Source of the DNA: Chondrus crispus
Lineage: Eukaryota > Rhodophyta > Florideophyceae > Gigartinales > Gigartinaceae
Length of the DNA stretch: 64,000 nt
NCBI RefSeq assembly: GCF_000350225.1
Contig: NW_005179075.1
Location: 1 to 64,000, forward strand
Direction: 5' to 3'
Shown in pieces: positions 34,036 through 44,155 of this stretch. The number at the start of each line of letters is the position of its first letter. Positions within the stretch are counted from its first letter, which is position 1. The notes beneath the pieces are model-generated. The model did not search any database and had not been told where the DNA came from. It saw only the letters and a list, made by a program, of their open reading frames with translations. The translations under genes and the position numbers were made by a program.

Positions 34036-34592
34036 CGCATCGGCGTCCTGCACGCCCCGTTAAGTACTCCCCGTTCACCCCCCCGCCATCCGCCCAGGCC
34101 CCCCCCGCCGCACCACCACCGCATAATCACTTCGAAGTATACTTGCTAACGTTTACATTCCGTTTTGTCTCTAACTGTACGGCTCCACGGCTCTTTTTCA
34201 TTGCTCAATCACTCTGTATGTTTGAGGAACATTTCATTCACTTAATGCGCTCAATCTTCGCCAGTGCAGGTTCCGAACTCATCGCTTGAATACAACTCAA
34301 CGCTTTTGCGCTTTCGCGACCCCTTGGATCTGGCCGTCCGCTTCCTCTTCGAAATGTTTTCCATCTCTCGAGGCTTTGGATCTTTATTTTGGGATTTGAC
34401 GTTGTTGTGAATGAAATAGTGACCTGTGGAATAACTTTCTTCACCAAAGTCGTTCGGGTTCGTTTGGATTACAATCAGGAAGTTTTACGCATCAAGAACA
34501 CAGTCACTAAGTTTTGTGCTTGGTATCTAACTATCATATGGATTTCACATGCGACATGCGAGCAATCCATAGAGACTGAGATGCTCTACCAA
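34036..34592. other. Gene-free interval, candidate left end of a transposon
   Basis: AT-rich after 34130, with no gene. If the divergent pair that follows is one transposon, its left terminus should lie here. No convincing terminal inverted repeat was found. Confidence 0.4.
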
Positions 34593-36179
34593 CTACGAAC
34601 TTTCTTCGTCCGAGAAACTCTCATTGTCGATCTCATTGTCGATCTCGTCGCCTGAATACATGTCAGCACGCTTACGTTTTCCCCTGGTGACACGTTTGTT
34701 GTTGCCCCTTTTCTGCACTCCGCTTCCCTTCGCTTTTGTCGGCTCGGGAGCTGCATCGCGGCTTTCCAGCCAGGCTTGGAAATCGGCAAGCATTTTGCCA
34801 TTGCTCGCAGAGACGCTTGATGCGCGACCGCTGTTATGTTCCGGAGCTCTCTCCGCCAGGTTTTCAACGGCTCCTGCGACCATAACATCATCATGTGCAT
34901 CTAATGCGTCTTTGGGACGAGCAAGCAACTCATCGCGTTGGTTCCCCTCATTCCCTTGGACTTGTTTGGATCCACGCCGACTCGGTCGCTGACCTCTAGT
35001 CTTTGTTTCCTCCTTATCCTTTCTTCGCCCGCGCGCCAGCGGGCTAACTCTCACCCTAGATGCCTTCTTTCCGGATTGACGCGGAATGGAAAGTCTCTGC
35101 GAAAAGTTGATTTTCTTTCTAGCTCTTGGAGGCGCCCCACTGTCGTTTAGCAGCGGAGCTTTCAGGGAAGATGATCCGATCGGTCGCGAGTTGACGACAC
35201 CCGTACTGCTCCCGCGGGACGGTGGAGTACTATTGTTCTTCGATGGCCGTGTCCGGGCGCTTGTAACCTCGTCAATATTCTGCTCGTGCGTATTTCTAGA
35301 ATCGCTTCCATTTTCGATAAGACTATTGCTGTATGAGCCGTCCGCAATCATTGTCCGAATGCCTTGAAAGCGAACAGATCCAGAGTGCCTCTCTGTCGCA
35401 GTGATGGCACTGCTCATCACAGCCGCGGAAACGGGTGGAATAGGTTCCACATCGGGTGAGATGTCTGGCACTACCACGCCTGACGGCACATCTTCAATGC
35501 TGTATCGAGGTAAGCTGATTTTTATCTCTTGTTCCGATGCGTTTAGAGCGACTTCCCCACTTCCAGATGTGCCCACAGCTTGAAGGTTTCTTTTTCTCTC
35601 TCGTTCTTCGGCTGCCCTCTGTACCTTGCGTTTCGAATATAGCTTTGCAGCCACCATCTTGCGAGTTGGAAATATCCGCACTCCCTGTGTCAACGGATCA
35701 AAATTCTCATCTAGGGCAGTCATCAAAACCAACAGCTCTATATGCTCTGGCTTTTCTCTTCTGAGCATGTCATATGTCTTCATTCCGTACAGTGAACCTA
35801 TGACGGATGGCGCGAGATCCCCAACAATGCGCATGAGAGTTTCCGCCCTGCTCTTATCTTCCACGTCGGTTCCATACCACCTGTATTGCATATTAGGGTC
35901 GTTCGCATGCTTCTGATTGTGATTGCGAACAAAGTTTCCGACTTCCCGAAGTACGTTGAAATATGAGTTCGTGTCTTTCCCTTTGGCTGACGACGGGTTT
36001 CGTTTATCCTTTTTTGTGTTTGTTCGTTTCGCGATCTGTTCTGGAATGGGTGGGGGTCGCGCTACATTGAGATCATTAGGAAAAAGTCCGGTGGGAGTCA
36101 GCTTTGGACGGAGCTCTCCTAGTTTTCGCCGTACGGTTTCAAGTGGCATGGGCAGTAATTCCTGATTTGGTTCCATCAT
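34593..36179 (-). CDS. Orphan 528-residue protein paired with a TNP2-type transposase
   Basis: One continuous frame starts at an ATG (36179). Residues ~1-190 look globular (PMPLETVRRKLGELRPKL, then YFNVLREVGNFVRNHNQ and IVGDLAPSVIGSLYGMKTY). The C-terminal half is charged and low-complexity with many basic clusters (KKASRVRVSPLARGRRKDK; KRGNNKRVTRGKRKR near the end), which suggest nuclear import. It ends in the acidic stretch DEIDNEIDNESFSDEESS. No known domain is recognised. It diverges from the transposase gene across 502 bases. By position it resembles the accessory DNA-binding protein that CACTA-type elements often carry (inference only). Confidence 0.6.
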   Translation of the reverse strand: MMEPNQELLPMPLETVRRKLGELRPKLTPTGLFPNDLNVARPPPIPEQIAKRTNTKKDKRNPSSAKGKDTNSYFNVLREVGNFVRNHNQKHANDPNMQYRWYGTDVEDKSRAETLMRIVGDLAPSVIGSLYGMKTYDMLRREKPEHIELLVLMTALDENFDPLTQGVRIFPTRKMVAAKLYSKRKVQRAAEERERKRNLQAVGTSGSGEVALNASEQEIKISLPRYSIEDVPSGVVVPDISPDVEPIPPVSAAVMSSAITATERHSGSVRFQGIRTMIADGSYSNSLIENGSDSRNTHEQNIDEVTSARTRPSKNNSTPPSRGSSTGVVNSRPIGSSSLKAPLLNDSGAPPRARKKINFSQRLSIPRQSGKKASRVRVSPLARGRRKDKEETKTRGQRPSRRGSKQVQGNEGNQRDELLARPKDALDAHDDVMVAGAVENLAERAPEHNSGRASSVSASNGKMLADFQAWLESRDAAPEPTKAKGSGVQKRGNNKRVTRGKRKRADMYSGDEIDNEIDNESFSDEESS

Positions 36180-36681
36180 GGAATACGTGGATGTAAGGAT
36201 GCTTCACAGGCGGAAGAGGGGTTCGAAGTGGCGTGAAGAGGGGGTGGAGATATCGCGGATGGACGGTGGAGTAGAAAATGTAGAGTTATGCAGTGTGGAT
36301 GAGGAAACAAGGTTGGATGTGAAAGAGAAGTGAAACGTGGACTTGTGGTCAGCTTTTCAGTAATCCAATCCGGTGTGTTCATGCAGCAACCGCGCTCTCA
36401 GATCCGAAGCGAAAGGATGTGCGATGTGAGAAGCACGGGTGCTCTCTCTCTATCTTTCGTTTCATCGTTCCTTTCGATTCGTGTACATCTTGGACTGACC
36501 AAAGCCCTCCTCGACTCGTTCTCACATCGTACCACGCAGGATGAAGCCACGTTGCGCATCTCTAGGTTTCTTCTGAGTTCAGAGATGTGGCACCGGCAAC
36601 TGTACGTTTTCACTACCATGATCTAAGTCTCCGCAACTATCAAAGACGTTTATCTATCTAACCCCCTTCCCGATCTACAAA
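36180..36681. promoter_or_regulatory. Shared intergenic region between divergent transposon genes
   Basis: The 502 bases separate two ATGs pointing outward and must hold both promoters if the genes are transcribed. No clear TATA pair or repeat was identified. Confidence 0.45.
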
Positions 36682-39600
36682 ATGAATCTTTCGGAACACA
36701 AGTTCATCTGTCTATCAGCATATCGCTGCAAATGCAGCCATGTCGGAAAGCCGGTTGCACGAAGCACAATGAGAAGACACAGACGAATTGCAAATGCGCA
36801 AAGGAGGCAGGATGGTTTAACAGAGTTAGGGAACGGTCCAATATATTCTGCCGAACGCGAAGAGGAACAATTTCGAGCCCTGCTTTCTTCTGGTGAGACC
36901 CAGGCATCCTCCACACAAGGACATAGGTCAAATGGAGTTTCAGAAACCCATAACTACGCTTCCCAAAACCTGGTTCAGCTCGAAGTCGACATTGCGGGTG
37001 AAGGTGGGCATGGAAGTGCGCCATACGGCTTTGCGAGCGACGATATCAGTGCACATTCAATGCCGGGAACCGAAGATGAAGCGGACGTTGTTCAGAGCGT
37101 CAGTGTAGTGGATGTGACCGAGTTAGATGGTGTCATTCCAGATACTCCGTACGGGGATGGAGCGGAACTTGAGGAGCTGAATGGCAGCGCAGGTGTATTT
37201 ATCGGTTCAATTGGTAATGAGATAATAGACTCTCGTACAAGCAATGGGAGTAGTCTTATCGAGCAAGTTGGAAAGGAAAACAGTTGTGACATACCCGTAC
37301 AGTATGGTCCCGCATTGATTGACTCTCAATCACATCATGATGATATTGAGCCTGCCTATCAGCCACAGGATGCATACACTTATGAACCAGGTATTGTTAC
37401 CTTACCAAATCGTGATGTAGTTCCAGTCGGTGATTTGCTTGTTCAAAGCAGCGGAACAATCCACAGTTCTGAAGCTTCGGAATTCCCCAAAGGTGAACAT
37501 GCAGCATCCGATTCAAAGCAATTGGAAAGGGGAGGTACACAAGCCAGCGCCGCGGATCGATTCGACGATTGCGTCACGCGAAATCGTGCGTGGATCAAGA
37601 TCTTCCTCGACCACGGCCTGACACTTGGAGCACAAGACTCAATTCTTACGGAACTGAAAGCCCCCGTCATGGCACGCCAGCTGCGGCGAAACTTTGAGAA
37701 GTATACAAACTTCTCAACAATCAATTACCTTGCCTGTAGACGTCACATGCTCCTTAAATCTGTCGCGGGGGCTCTTCGGAATCCAGAGCTGCGTTGTGTG
37801 TCATGCGTCGAACAGGGCACTGCTCAAGATATTGTTATTTTTGAGTACCTCCCGCTCCTCGAAAGGATTGAAGCGTGGGCGGCCGATGAAAAGGCCTGCA
37901 AACAAGTGTTCTCATATCACCAAGAGAAGTTAGTCCGGCGAGTAGCAGCGGAGGGTGGTCAATCTCGTGAACGATACTATGAAGATTTTTTTGATGGCAA
38001 CTTATATCACCGGATTGTAGAGGAATGCGGTGGGTATGATGCTGTGAAGTACGACGTGTTCATCGCACCAAGTACGGATGGGTTCCAAACGTTTGAGAAC
38101 CACAGATATGACTGCTGGCCCATTGCCGCCCTGAACTATAATCTGGATCCGAGCATGCGCTACCTCATCAAGAACATCATTCCGCTCGGCTTCGTGAAAG
38201 GTCCAAAGGAGCCTGAATTCATAGACACATGGTTTACACCTTTGGATCAGGAAATACGGAAAATCAACAAATGTGGCGGCACGAGCATCTACTTCCATGA
38301 TGGTGTTGAGCGAAAGGTTCGCGTTCATGTCATCCATCAAACCGGTGACAAGCTTGCTGTCAACAAGCAAGCCGGATTAGTCGGACACAATGGAAGATGC
38401 CCCTGCAGATTTTGTGTCTTCGCCGGCGTGTGGAGTCCTTTCCACAACCACATGTACTACCCTACCCAATGCACAGTTCTCGTTCCTCCAGAAGACGACC
38501 CTACTGGTTTCAAAATTCCTAAAGAAGGCTCAAGAGCACCTACGGAGTTCAAGATATTGTGGGATCCCCGAAGACCCACTTATCGCGCGGCGGAGGGCAC
38601 CGCGCTGACACTTTCTCAGCTGGAAGACCCATACATCTCCAATGCCGAACGGGAACGAATCCGAAAACGAACAGGGATAAAGTGGAGAACTGTACCGCTT
38701 TCCATACATTCTGTATATCCTTACACCTCTTTCCCTCTTGACATAATGCACACCTGGATGAACATCTGCAAAAACATGATGGACATTTTCAAGGGTAAAT
38801 GCATTCATCTGAAAGAAGCCTATCGTAGCGATGATCGATTTATCCTCAGCCCTTCACAGTGGCGGCAAGTAGATGAGGAGATGAATGCGATCCGGAAAGG
38901 TACTGCCCAGTCTGCTTTCCCTGATATACCCCGTAATACCGCGCACTACTCAAATTGGAAGGCCTCGGAGTGCATCGAGTTCTTATCGAACTTTGCCATA
39001 ATAGTTTTTGATGGCATTCTGCCACAGCCGTATCTCCGGAATCTGTACCTTCTTTCTCAACTGGTCGAATTGTCTCGCAGACCCGTCATGTCGCAAAAGC
39101 AAGTGGAAGAAATGAAGCAGCTTGGAATAGACTTTGTTTGCGGGTTCGAATCTCTGTACTACCGAGGTGACGTGAGGAGAGTGGGGGTCTGTAAATCAAC
39201 AGTTCACGACGTTGTCCATCTCGGTTGGATGGTTGAGCAATGTGGACCCCTGGTTAACTATAGTCAATTTTGGATGGAGCGCTTCATTGGCTTTATCAAG
39301 CATTTACTGCACGCCACGATCTTGGCGGCAGAGTCAATGAATGAAACAGCCAAAATGACCGAGCGTGTCAAGATATATTTTAGGAACCATTTCGTTTCGA
39401 AGAATGACCGAGGTGCTGGCGGGGAAGCTAGGGATGATGCGACTGAAGTGGGGGATTTGAAGCTGCTCTTCCCGCGCGATCGAGAATCACTCAACGATGC
39501 ATATCACGCAAGAATGGGGACTCGAAAGCTCCTCGCTGCTTTCATATCCAGAGCGGAAGGCATCGTTGAGTCGGAAGCGAGCGCGGCGGTCGAGGAGGAT

Positions 39601-40098
39601 GGGATATGGTGTTACGGCCGAGTCTCCCTGCCGGTTGGTGATGGTTGGCAGATCATTGGTGCGAGCAATACAAGACGGCATCGCCGTGAAATGACTCGGT
39701 CAGATTGGTACATCGCGGCAGAGTTCTCTACAGAACACGGGCACCTCCGTGATGTATATTATGGAAAAGTACTGAAGTTCCTTCGCTACACCTTTCCATT
39801 GAATGGAAGCTCTGTCACGAAAGACCTCATTCTGGCTGCCTGGGCAAGCGGTTTGTTTATCAATCAGTATCAACAGGTCTTTAAAACAGGGACAGTGGAT
39901 GTCGCTTTCAGGAACACAACCGTTGAAGACGTCTCAGTTATACTACACTCGATTGGACAGCTAGAGCACCGCACCAACCGAAGAAGCGGGAGGCATGTAG
40001 TGTTTATAGATCCCCAGCGTGCGGCCAGTATGCTTTTGGACAAGGACCAAATAGGATCAGACGGCGTGAATAGGACTTTGGTAGCGTCTCGAAGGTGA
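36682..40098 (+). CDS. CACTA/TNP2-type DNA transposase, 1138 residues, intact frame
   Basis: Starts at an ATG. The N-terminus has a small Cys/His cluster (KCSHVGKPVARSTMRRHRR). The core follows the Transposase_21/TNP2 layout of the CMC group: TDGFQTF near 465 (first Asp), FVKGPKEPEFIDTWFTPL near 515, TGDKLAVNKQAG near 554 (second Asp), the zinc-ligand motif HNGRCPCRFC near 570 and PLDIMHTW near 685. HYSNWKASECIEFLSNFA lies near 755, and GPLVNYSQFWMERFIGFIK near 855 carries the probable acidic residue. The RNase-H-like core, split by a long insertion, is typical of the family. It is uninterrupted over 3.4 kb, so the element may be recent. No terminal inverted repeats could be assigned; the right end must lie close to 40.1-40.2 kb or beyond the neighbouring fragment. 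Confidence 0.85.
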   Translation: MNLSEHKFICLSAYRCKCSHVGKPVARSTMRRHRRIANAQRRQDGLTELGNGPIYSAEREEEQFRALLSSGETQASSTQGHRSNGVSETHNYASQNLVQLEVDIAGEGGHGSAPYGFASDDISAHSMPGTEDEADVVQSVSVVDVTELDGVIPDTPYGDGAELEELNGSAGVFIGSIGNEIIDSRTSNGSSLIEQVGKENSCDIPVQYGPALIDSQSHHDDIEPAYQPQDAYTYEPGIVTLPNRDVVPVGDLLVQSSGTIHSSEASEFPKGEHAASDSKQLERGGTQASAADRFDDCVTRNRAWIKIFLDHGLTLGAQDSILTELKAPVMARQLRRNFEKYTNFSTINYLACRRHMLLKSVAGALRNPELRCVSCVEQGTAQDIVIFEYLPLLERIEAWAADEKACKQVFSYHQEKLVRRVAAEGGQSRERYYEDFFDGNLYHRIVEECGGYDAVKYDVFIAPSTDGFQTFENHRYDCWPIAALNYNLDPSMRYLIKNIIPLGFVKGPKEPEFIDTWFTPLDQEIRKINKCGGTSIYFHDGVERKVRVHVIHQTGDKLAVNKQAGLVGHNGRCPCRFCVFAGVWSPFHNHMYYPTQCTVLVPPEDDPTGFKIPKEGSRAPTEFKILWDPRRPTYRAAEGTALTLSQLEDPYISNAERERIRKRTGIKWRTVPLSIHSVYPYTSFPLDIMHTWMNICKNMMDIFKGKCIHLKEAYRSDDRFILSPSQWRQVDEEMNAIRKGTAQSAFPDIPRNTAHYSNWKASECIEFLSNFAIIVFDGILPQPYLRNLYLLSQLVELSRRPVMSQKQVEEMKQLGIDFVCGFESLYYRGDVRRVGVCKSTVHDVVHLGWMVEQCGPLVNYSQFWMERFIGFIKHLLHATILAAESMNETAKMTERVKIYFRNHFVSKNDRGAGGEARDDATEVGDLKLLFPRDRESLNDAYHARMGTRKLLAAFISRAEGIVESEASAAVEEDGIWCYGRVSLPVGDGWQIIGASNTRRHRREMTRSDWYIAAEFSTEHGHLRDVYYGKVLKFLRYTFPLNGSSVTKDLILAAWASGLFINQYQQVFKTGTVDVAFRNTTVEDVSVILHSIGQLEHRTNRRSGRHVVFIDPQRAASMLLDKDQIGSDGVNRTLVASRR

Positions 40099-40173
40099 GA
40101 TCTGTCAGACTTGAACGCACGGCATGGAGTGTCGAGGAAGAAGACATGGATGGCATGCGAAAGCGGGAGGAAA

Positions 40174-40899
40174 TTATGGAACAGCAAGGAGCAATGGGAG
40201 TACGAGGATCGGTAACCTGCTGAGTGTGATGACCATGGAGTTGGGCTCTAAGACATAGCATACGCTGAAATTCAGAGGCGTCCCTGGTTTGACATTCTCT
40301 GCAGGAGACTTTGGATCGTCTAGCACGAAAGGAGTGTCCTCATGATTGGCATCTGCAGAAGTGAAGACAATCAACCGGTGCATGGACGCGTCTTTAAAAT
40401 CATCAAGCGTTTCGTTGAAGTCAACATATGCGTCAAAAATTGCTTGCTTTCTTCTTTCGGGATTTCCAAAAGCTTCATCCTGGGTACAGTGAGCAATACG
40501 AAGTACTCCCCAACTCTTGCTTGAGTGAAAATCGTCCCACTCCGAAAAAGGTTTCATGATAAGCGCGACAGACTGATCACGATGGATAATGTCCTAGCGC
40601 AAACAGAAAGAACAATCAACCTGAGGCCTTGTCATGTCCTGGTCGGCAGTATGGCGTGGAGAAAGAGGTGCTGAATTCTCCGTCTGTCGAAGTGATACAG
40701 ATTGGAGCTCCACTTTTGTCGATGTGTAAGAGAGCTCGGAGTTACTCTTACAAACCATATGCCGAGAAACGCCTTTCTGTATGGAGAGGAACGAATTCTG
40801 TTGAGAGAACCGCGCAATGTCTTTCGAGGCAGAGTGAATTCGTAACAGAAGTGAGGGGGGAGACGCTTTTGCAAGAGCTTCTCTGAGGGCGGTTGGCAT
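40174..40899 (-). CDS. Possible TRAPPC9/Trs120-like N-terminal fragment
   Basis: From an ATG at 40899 the frame runs 93 codons to DQDMTRPQ. A 27-base GT...CTAG stretch (40620-40594) containing an in-frame stop follows, and the frame resumes in phase with DIIHRDQSVALIMKPFSEWD. FHSSKSWGVLRIAHC and MHRLIVFTSAD come next. The W-x-DF...GV..I..C...RL.VF pattern resembles the N-terminal region of the TRAPP II subunit TRAPPC9/Trs120, a Golgi vesicle-tethering factor. At most ~232 of more than 1000 residues are present. The frame ends only 76 bases from the transposase stop, suggesting truncation or interruption by that element. A 27-base intron would be exceptionally short, so the family call and splicing are tentative. 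Confidence 0.4.
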
Positions 40900-40978
40900 G
40901 GATGAGAATGTTGCGTTTCCTGTTGTTCGACGGACTGCTGCTCCTCATGGCAGTACACTGACTGGTACTTCTCGAAAT

Positions 40979-41602
40979 TCAGTGAGGTGTGAGGTCAAAA
41001 CGATGGTCTTCGTGTGCGTCCGTCGCCGTCCGCATCAGATGTTTCACATCTTCATCACGGTTCATGCTCCGTCTGTTTTCACGCAACACCTTGGAGCATC
41101 TCACGATTAAGCTCTCCAAACCGTCTACAGTCACTCCGGACGAGACATCCAGGACAAGTTTACCGAGCGCCATAACCTCCGAACGGCTCGCAACTACAAC
41201 CTCGTCCACTGCCACCTCGTCTCCTTCGTCTTCCGCTCGACGTTTTTGCGACCCTTCTGAAGTCTTCGCCCCCTCAGATTCCATTACATCAGCAACGACC
41301 TTGCTGTTCATCTGGGACCCGCATCTGAGGGTGGTATATTGGACAAATGACTTAGGGTCATGGTGATCGTCATCCGGATCATCGTCATCGTCATCGTAGT
41401 GGTGGCGGCGGTGCGGCGAGTGGCCATCGATATTTGTAGTAAAAACCCTTTCATGCGAGGGTGAGGAGTGTCGACGACTGCGCTAGCGATTGCCGAGTTG
41501 AAGCTGGTGCTCGAGCTCCTCCTCGTCTGACTGTTTCTGCATGCTTACGCGTGCCATGGCGCGGACCTTGGACGAGCGGACGGGCCGCTTTTCGGCCCCC
41601 AT
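40979..41602 (-). CDS. Hypothetical host protein, two exons
   Basis: Exon 1 runs from the ATG at 41602 to 41549 (MGAEKRPVRSSKVRAMAR) and ends at a consensus donor GTAAGC. A 66-base intron (41548-41483) ends in CTAG. Exon 2 continues in phase with RSRRHSSPSHERVFTTN, an acidic Asp/His-rich run near 41390-41350, then SFVQYTTLRCGSQ and GLESLIVRCSKVLRENRR to the stop at 40979. That gives about 185 residues. Reading through the intron meets a stop, which supports splicing. I do not recognise the family; the charged N-terminus followed by a helical C-terminal part fits a nuclear adaptor protein, but that is a guess. Confidence 0.5.
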
Positions 41603-42613
41603 GGTGTTTTGCGGCGGGGTTAGTCAAGAATGCGAGACCGACGGAACGGGGCGGAGAGGTGGAGAAAATTAAGACGTGGTCGGCTGGCGGCTGGTCGCAC
41701 TATGAAATGGATCGGTGCAAGGTGGTGGTGGGGAGGTAGATGAGATGAATGGTGAAAATGCTTGAAAGGAGTACACGTGTGAATAGATATACGAATCTTA
41801 AGTCGACAATTGCTCAACGTGGAGTGTAAGTGCATGCGAGTAGAAAGCAAACACTTGGCTTGTGTACGATTCCCATACGGCGCCATCAGATTGCCTCTGA
41901 TATAGGCGATGTATGAGGTATTTCATCTGTTAAAAGAAGCTCCTCTAGGGGGCTCATTTGCAGTGCACCCGCAGTGCACCGTAGTATGTACGCAGTAGGG
42001 TCGTAATGCCACTGTGGGTCACTCCCAGTATCAATACGGATTCCACGTGTGGGGAGCACAGTGCCATTGCTGCACCCCACACGTACTACGGGTATCCTAC
42101 GGATGCACTGCACGGTACGTACTGCGGTGGCACTGCGTTTGGTTTACTAGGGCATGGACATGACTCGTTAGTTGGTTCGAGCGCCACGAATGCGCGCGCG
42201 CCCGTTCCGAGTATTCCGGATCCTTATTCTTCGGCTCCGCGTGATGGATACGAGACGGCGTATCGCGCACCGACGCGAGATATTGAGGGCGGTCCCCCTC
42301 GTTTTTCATCGGGAGACGAGGATGCGTATTACCGAGACCGAGCTGCAGGTCACTGTGCCCGTCGTTAATTCGTCGTTGGAACTTGTTTCATTGTGCCCGG
42401 TGGCACTCGTGCATGGCCCTTCGGGTCTCGTGTCGCAGAATATGATGCATTGTTAAAGCGCGTGTTGGCTTAACTAACACCATTCTGGTTAGTCTTACAA
42501 TAAAACAAATTGTTCTTTCGACATCGTGTTGTTCTTCGACCAACCCTGAATCAATTGTTCATCGCGCGTGGGCCGTGCCACCTCGAAGAGCTTGAAACTC
42601 TCGAACGTTGCTA
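41603..42613. other. Interval left of the giant element
   Basis: A 120-codon + strand frame (42006-42368, MPLWVTPSINTDSTCGEHSA) has no recognisable domain. Near-repeated CAGTGCACC(C/G)(C/T)AG motifs lie at about 41962-41985, and AATAAA at about 42500. Nothing else is supported. Confidence 0.35.
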
Positions 42614-42626
42614 CACAGGAAGGTCA
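42614..42626 (+). repeat. Candidate left terminal inverted repeat
   Basis: CACAGGAAGGTCA, an exact inverted match to 61887-61899. A second, overlapping possibility is the pair CGTTGCTACA (42606-42615) and TGTAGCAACG (about 42699-42708), which could mark a separate 103-bp miniature element here. Confidence 0.5.
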
Positions 42627-43506
42627 CATCAGCCTATCTGAGGCAATAAAAAATTTGCGCAAATATTTTGGTCCGGGCCAGCAAAAAATGTGTCATAAAT
42701 GTAGCAACGCTTGCTGATTTCATGTCGCGACTTTGCACATTTTTTACCAATGACGCCATTGGCTAGAAAGCAGCATAGTTATGGCACAGTGGCTCTACCT
42801 GGCCCGTGGCGGTAGATGGTTGGCTGGAGCGGCACACGGAGTAGGTCTTGCAGGGCCAAACTTTGTTACATTGAGGTAATGATGAGACGGTGATCACCGC
42901 TGCATCTGCGCAGCCACCGACGACTATGTTTTGCTGCTCCAGGGCAATGACAACATGTGTCCATTCGCAGCCCCAATGCAGTACTAGACGTAATGTCGCG
43001 ACTTACTCTCAGTCAATGAAATGTTAGTCCAGCGCCTTTCTTGCAAAGGTGAGGTCCCCCGCTGGTCCAGAAACGGTCCCATCCCGAAGGATGAAACCGA
43101 TAGCAGTTCTAGCGGCGTTCACATCACATTTATTTGTAGCAACCAAAGAGTATTGTTACGGCTACATACACTACATCTACCCCGTCCAAATACCGAAATA
43201 CCGCGGCAGTGGTTCATTGCGCTTCCGTTAAATACAATAATCAACGCCAAGAAACATAACAGGAGAGGTCAGTTACGGTCACATTACATGTACTGATGGC
43301 TTACTTGATCCTGAGTTAGACGATGGGCGGGTTGGCCTGCAGTGAGACAAGGAACGCTGTGAGGATTGGTCAGAACAGTTCTTCGACACTTTCAATGTGT
43401 TAGAGAATGTGCGAACGTACGTTAAAGCTTTGTAGCTAATCGCAAAACGGTATTGCCTAGAGAAAGCGCTCACTTACCCAACGTGTGACGCGCACTCGTG
43501 TCTCCA

Positions 43507-43710
43507 CATGAGATTTCAACCGAACACGAAACTCGCGGAAATGAAACTGTCAGAAAAGAGGATTCGCGGTGGGTCAGGATTGTGGCAGAAGTGGCGTCAC
43601 TTACTGTGCATGAGATTTCAACCGAACACGCAACTCGCGGAAATGAAACTGCCAGAAAAGAAGATGTGTGGTGGGTCAGGACTGCGGACGAGGGGCGTGC
43701 AGAGAGTTGG
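43507..43710 (+). repeat. Two tandem copies of a ~102-bp unit
   Basis: CATGAGATTTCAACCGAACA occurs at about 43507 and 43609, with most of the following 70 bases also shared (CGCGGAAATGAAACTG, GGTGGGTCAGGA). The unit lies in the left subterminal region of the candidate transposon, where CMC elements often have transposase-binding repeats. Confidence 0.7.
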
Positions 43711-43737
43711 ATCTGGTCCTGGAACTATATATGCAGT

Positions 43738-43769
43738 AGGCGGTAGTTTGATATATCAAACTACCGCCT
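43738..43769. repeat. Perfect 32-bp palindrome
   Basis: AGGCGGTAGTTTGATA followed directly by TATCAAACTACCGCCT, with no spacer. It is flanked by AT-rich DNA upstream of the transposase gene and could be a dimeric-protein binding site or cruciform. Confidence 0.9.
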
Positions 43770-44155
43770 TTTCTGAGTTCGAGCAGGGCATCTGAGTGAA
43801 AACCAGTTACATTTTCATGGGCACGTGTCAATAGCAGAATATAAGTTCTGAAATCTCAATTTGAAATTACCGAATTCGGTATGGCATAGTTGCCCTTAAT
43901 GACAGCCATCCATTGAGCTTTTTTCGTGCGGTATCACATCAAAATGCGAGTAGGAGCATCTCATTTTTACCGTTTCTATTCATTGAACCAAGCTTTAATA
44001 TTAACGGCACAACTATATGTATCGCCAAATGTAACAAAAGACCTTCTTTCGTCTGTAGAGCAGTAAGCTTGCTGAAGTCTTGTTAATGCCGAGGTCCATG
44101 CCAAACTTCACTGCAGCCCCACTGCCAGTGGCAAACCTGGTCGAAACCGTCACAG

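Noticed and set aside
42006-42368. A 120-codon frame as a gene
   Set aside because: No domain, no spliced extension found, and unremarkable composition; noted only within its interval.
42606-42708. A 103-bp miniature element with CGTTGCTACA inverted ends
   Set aside because: Only 10 bp match and no flanking duplication is evident; the overlapping 13-bp terminal repeat explanation accounts for more.
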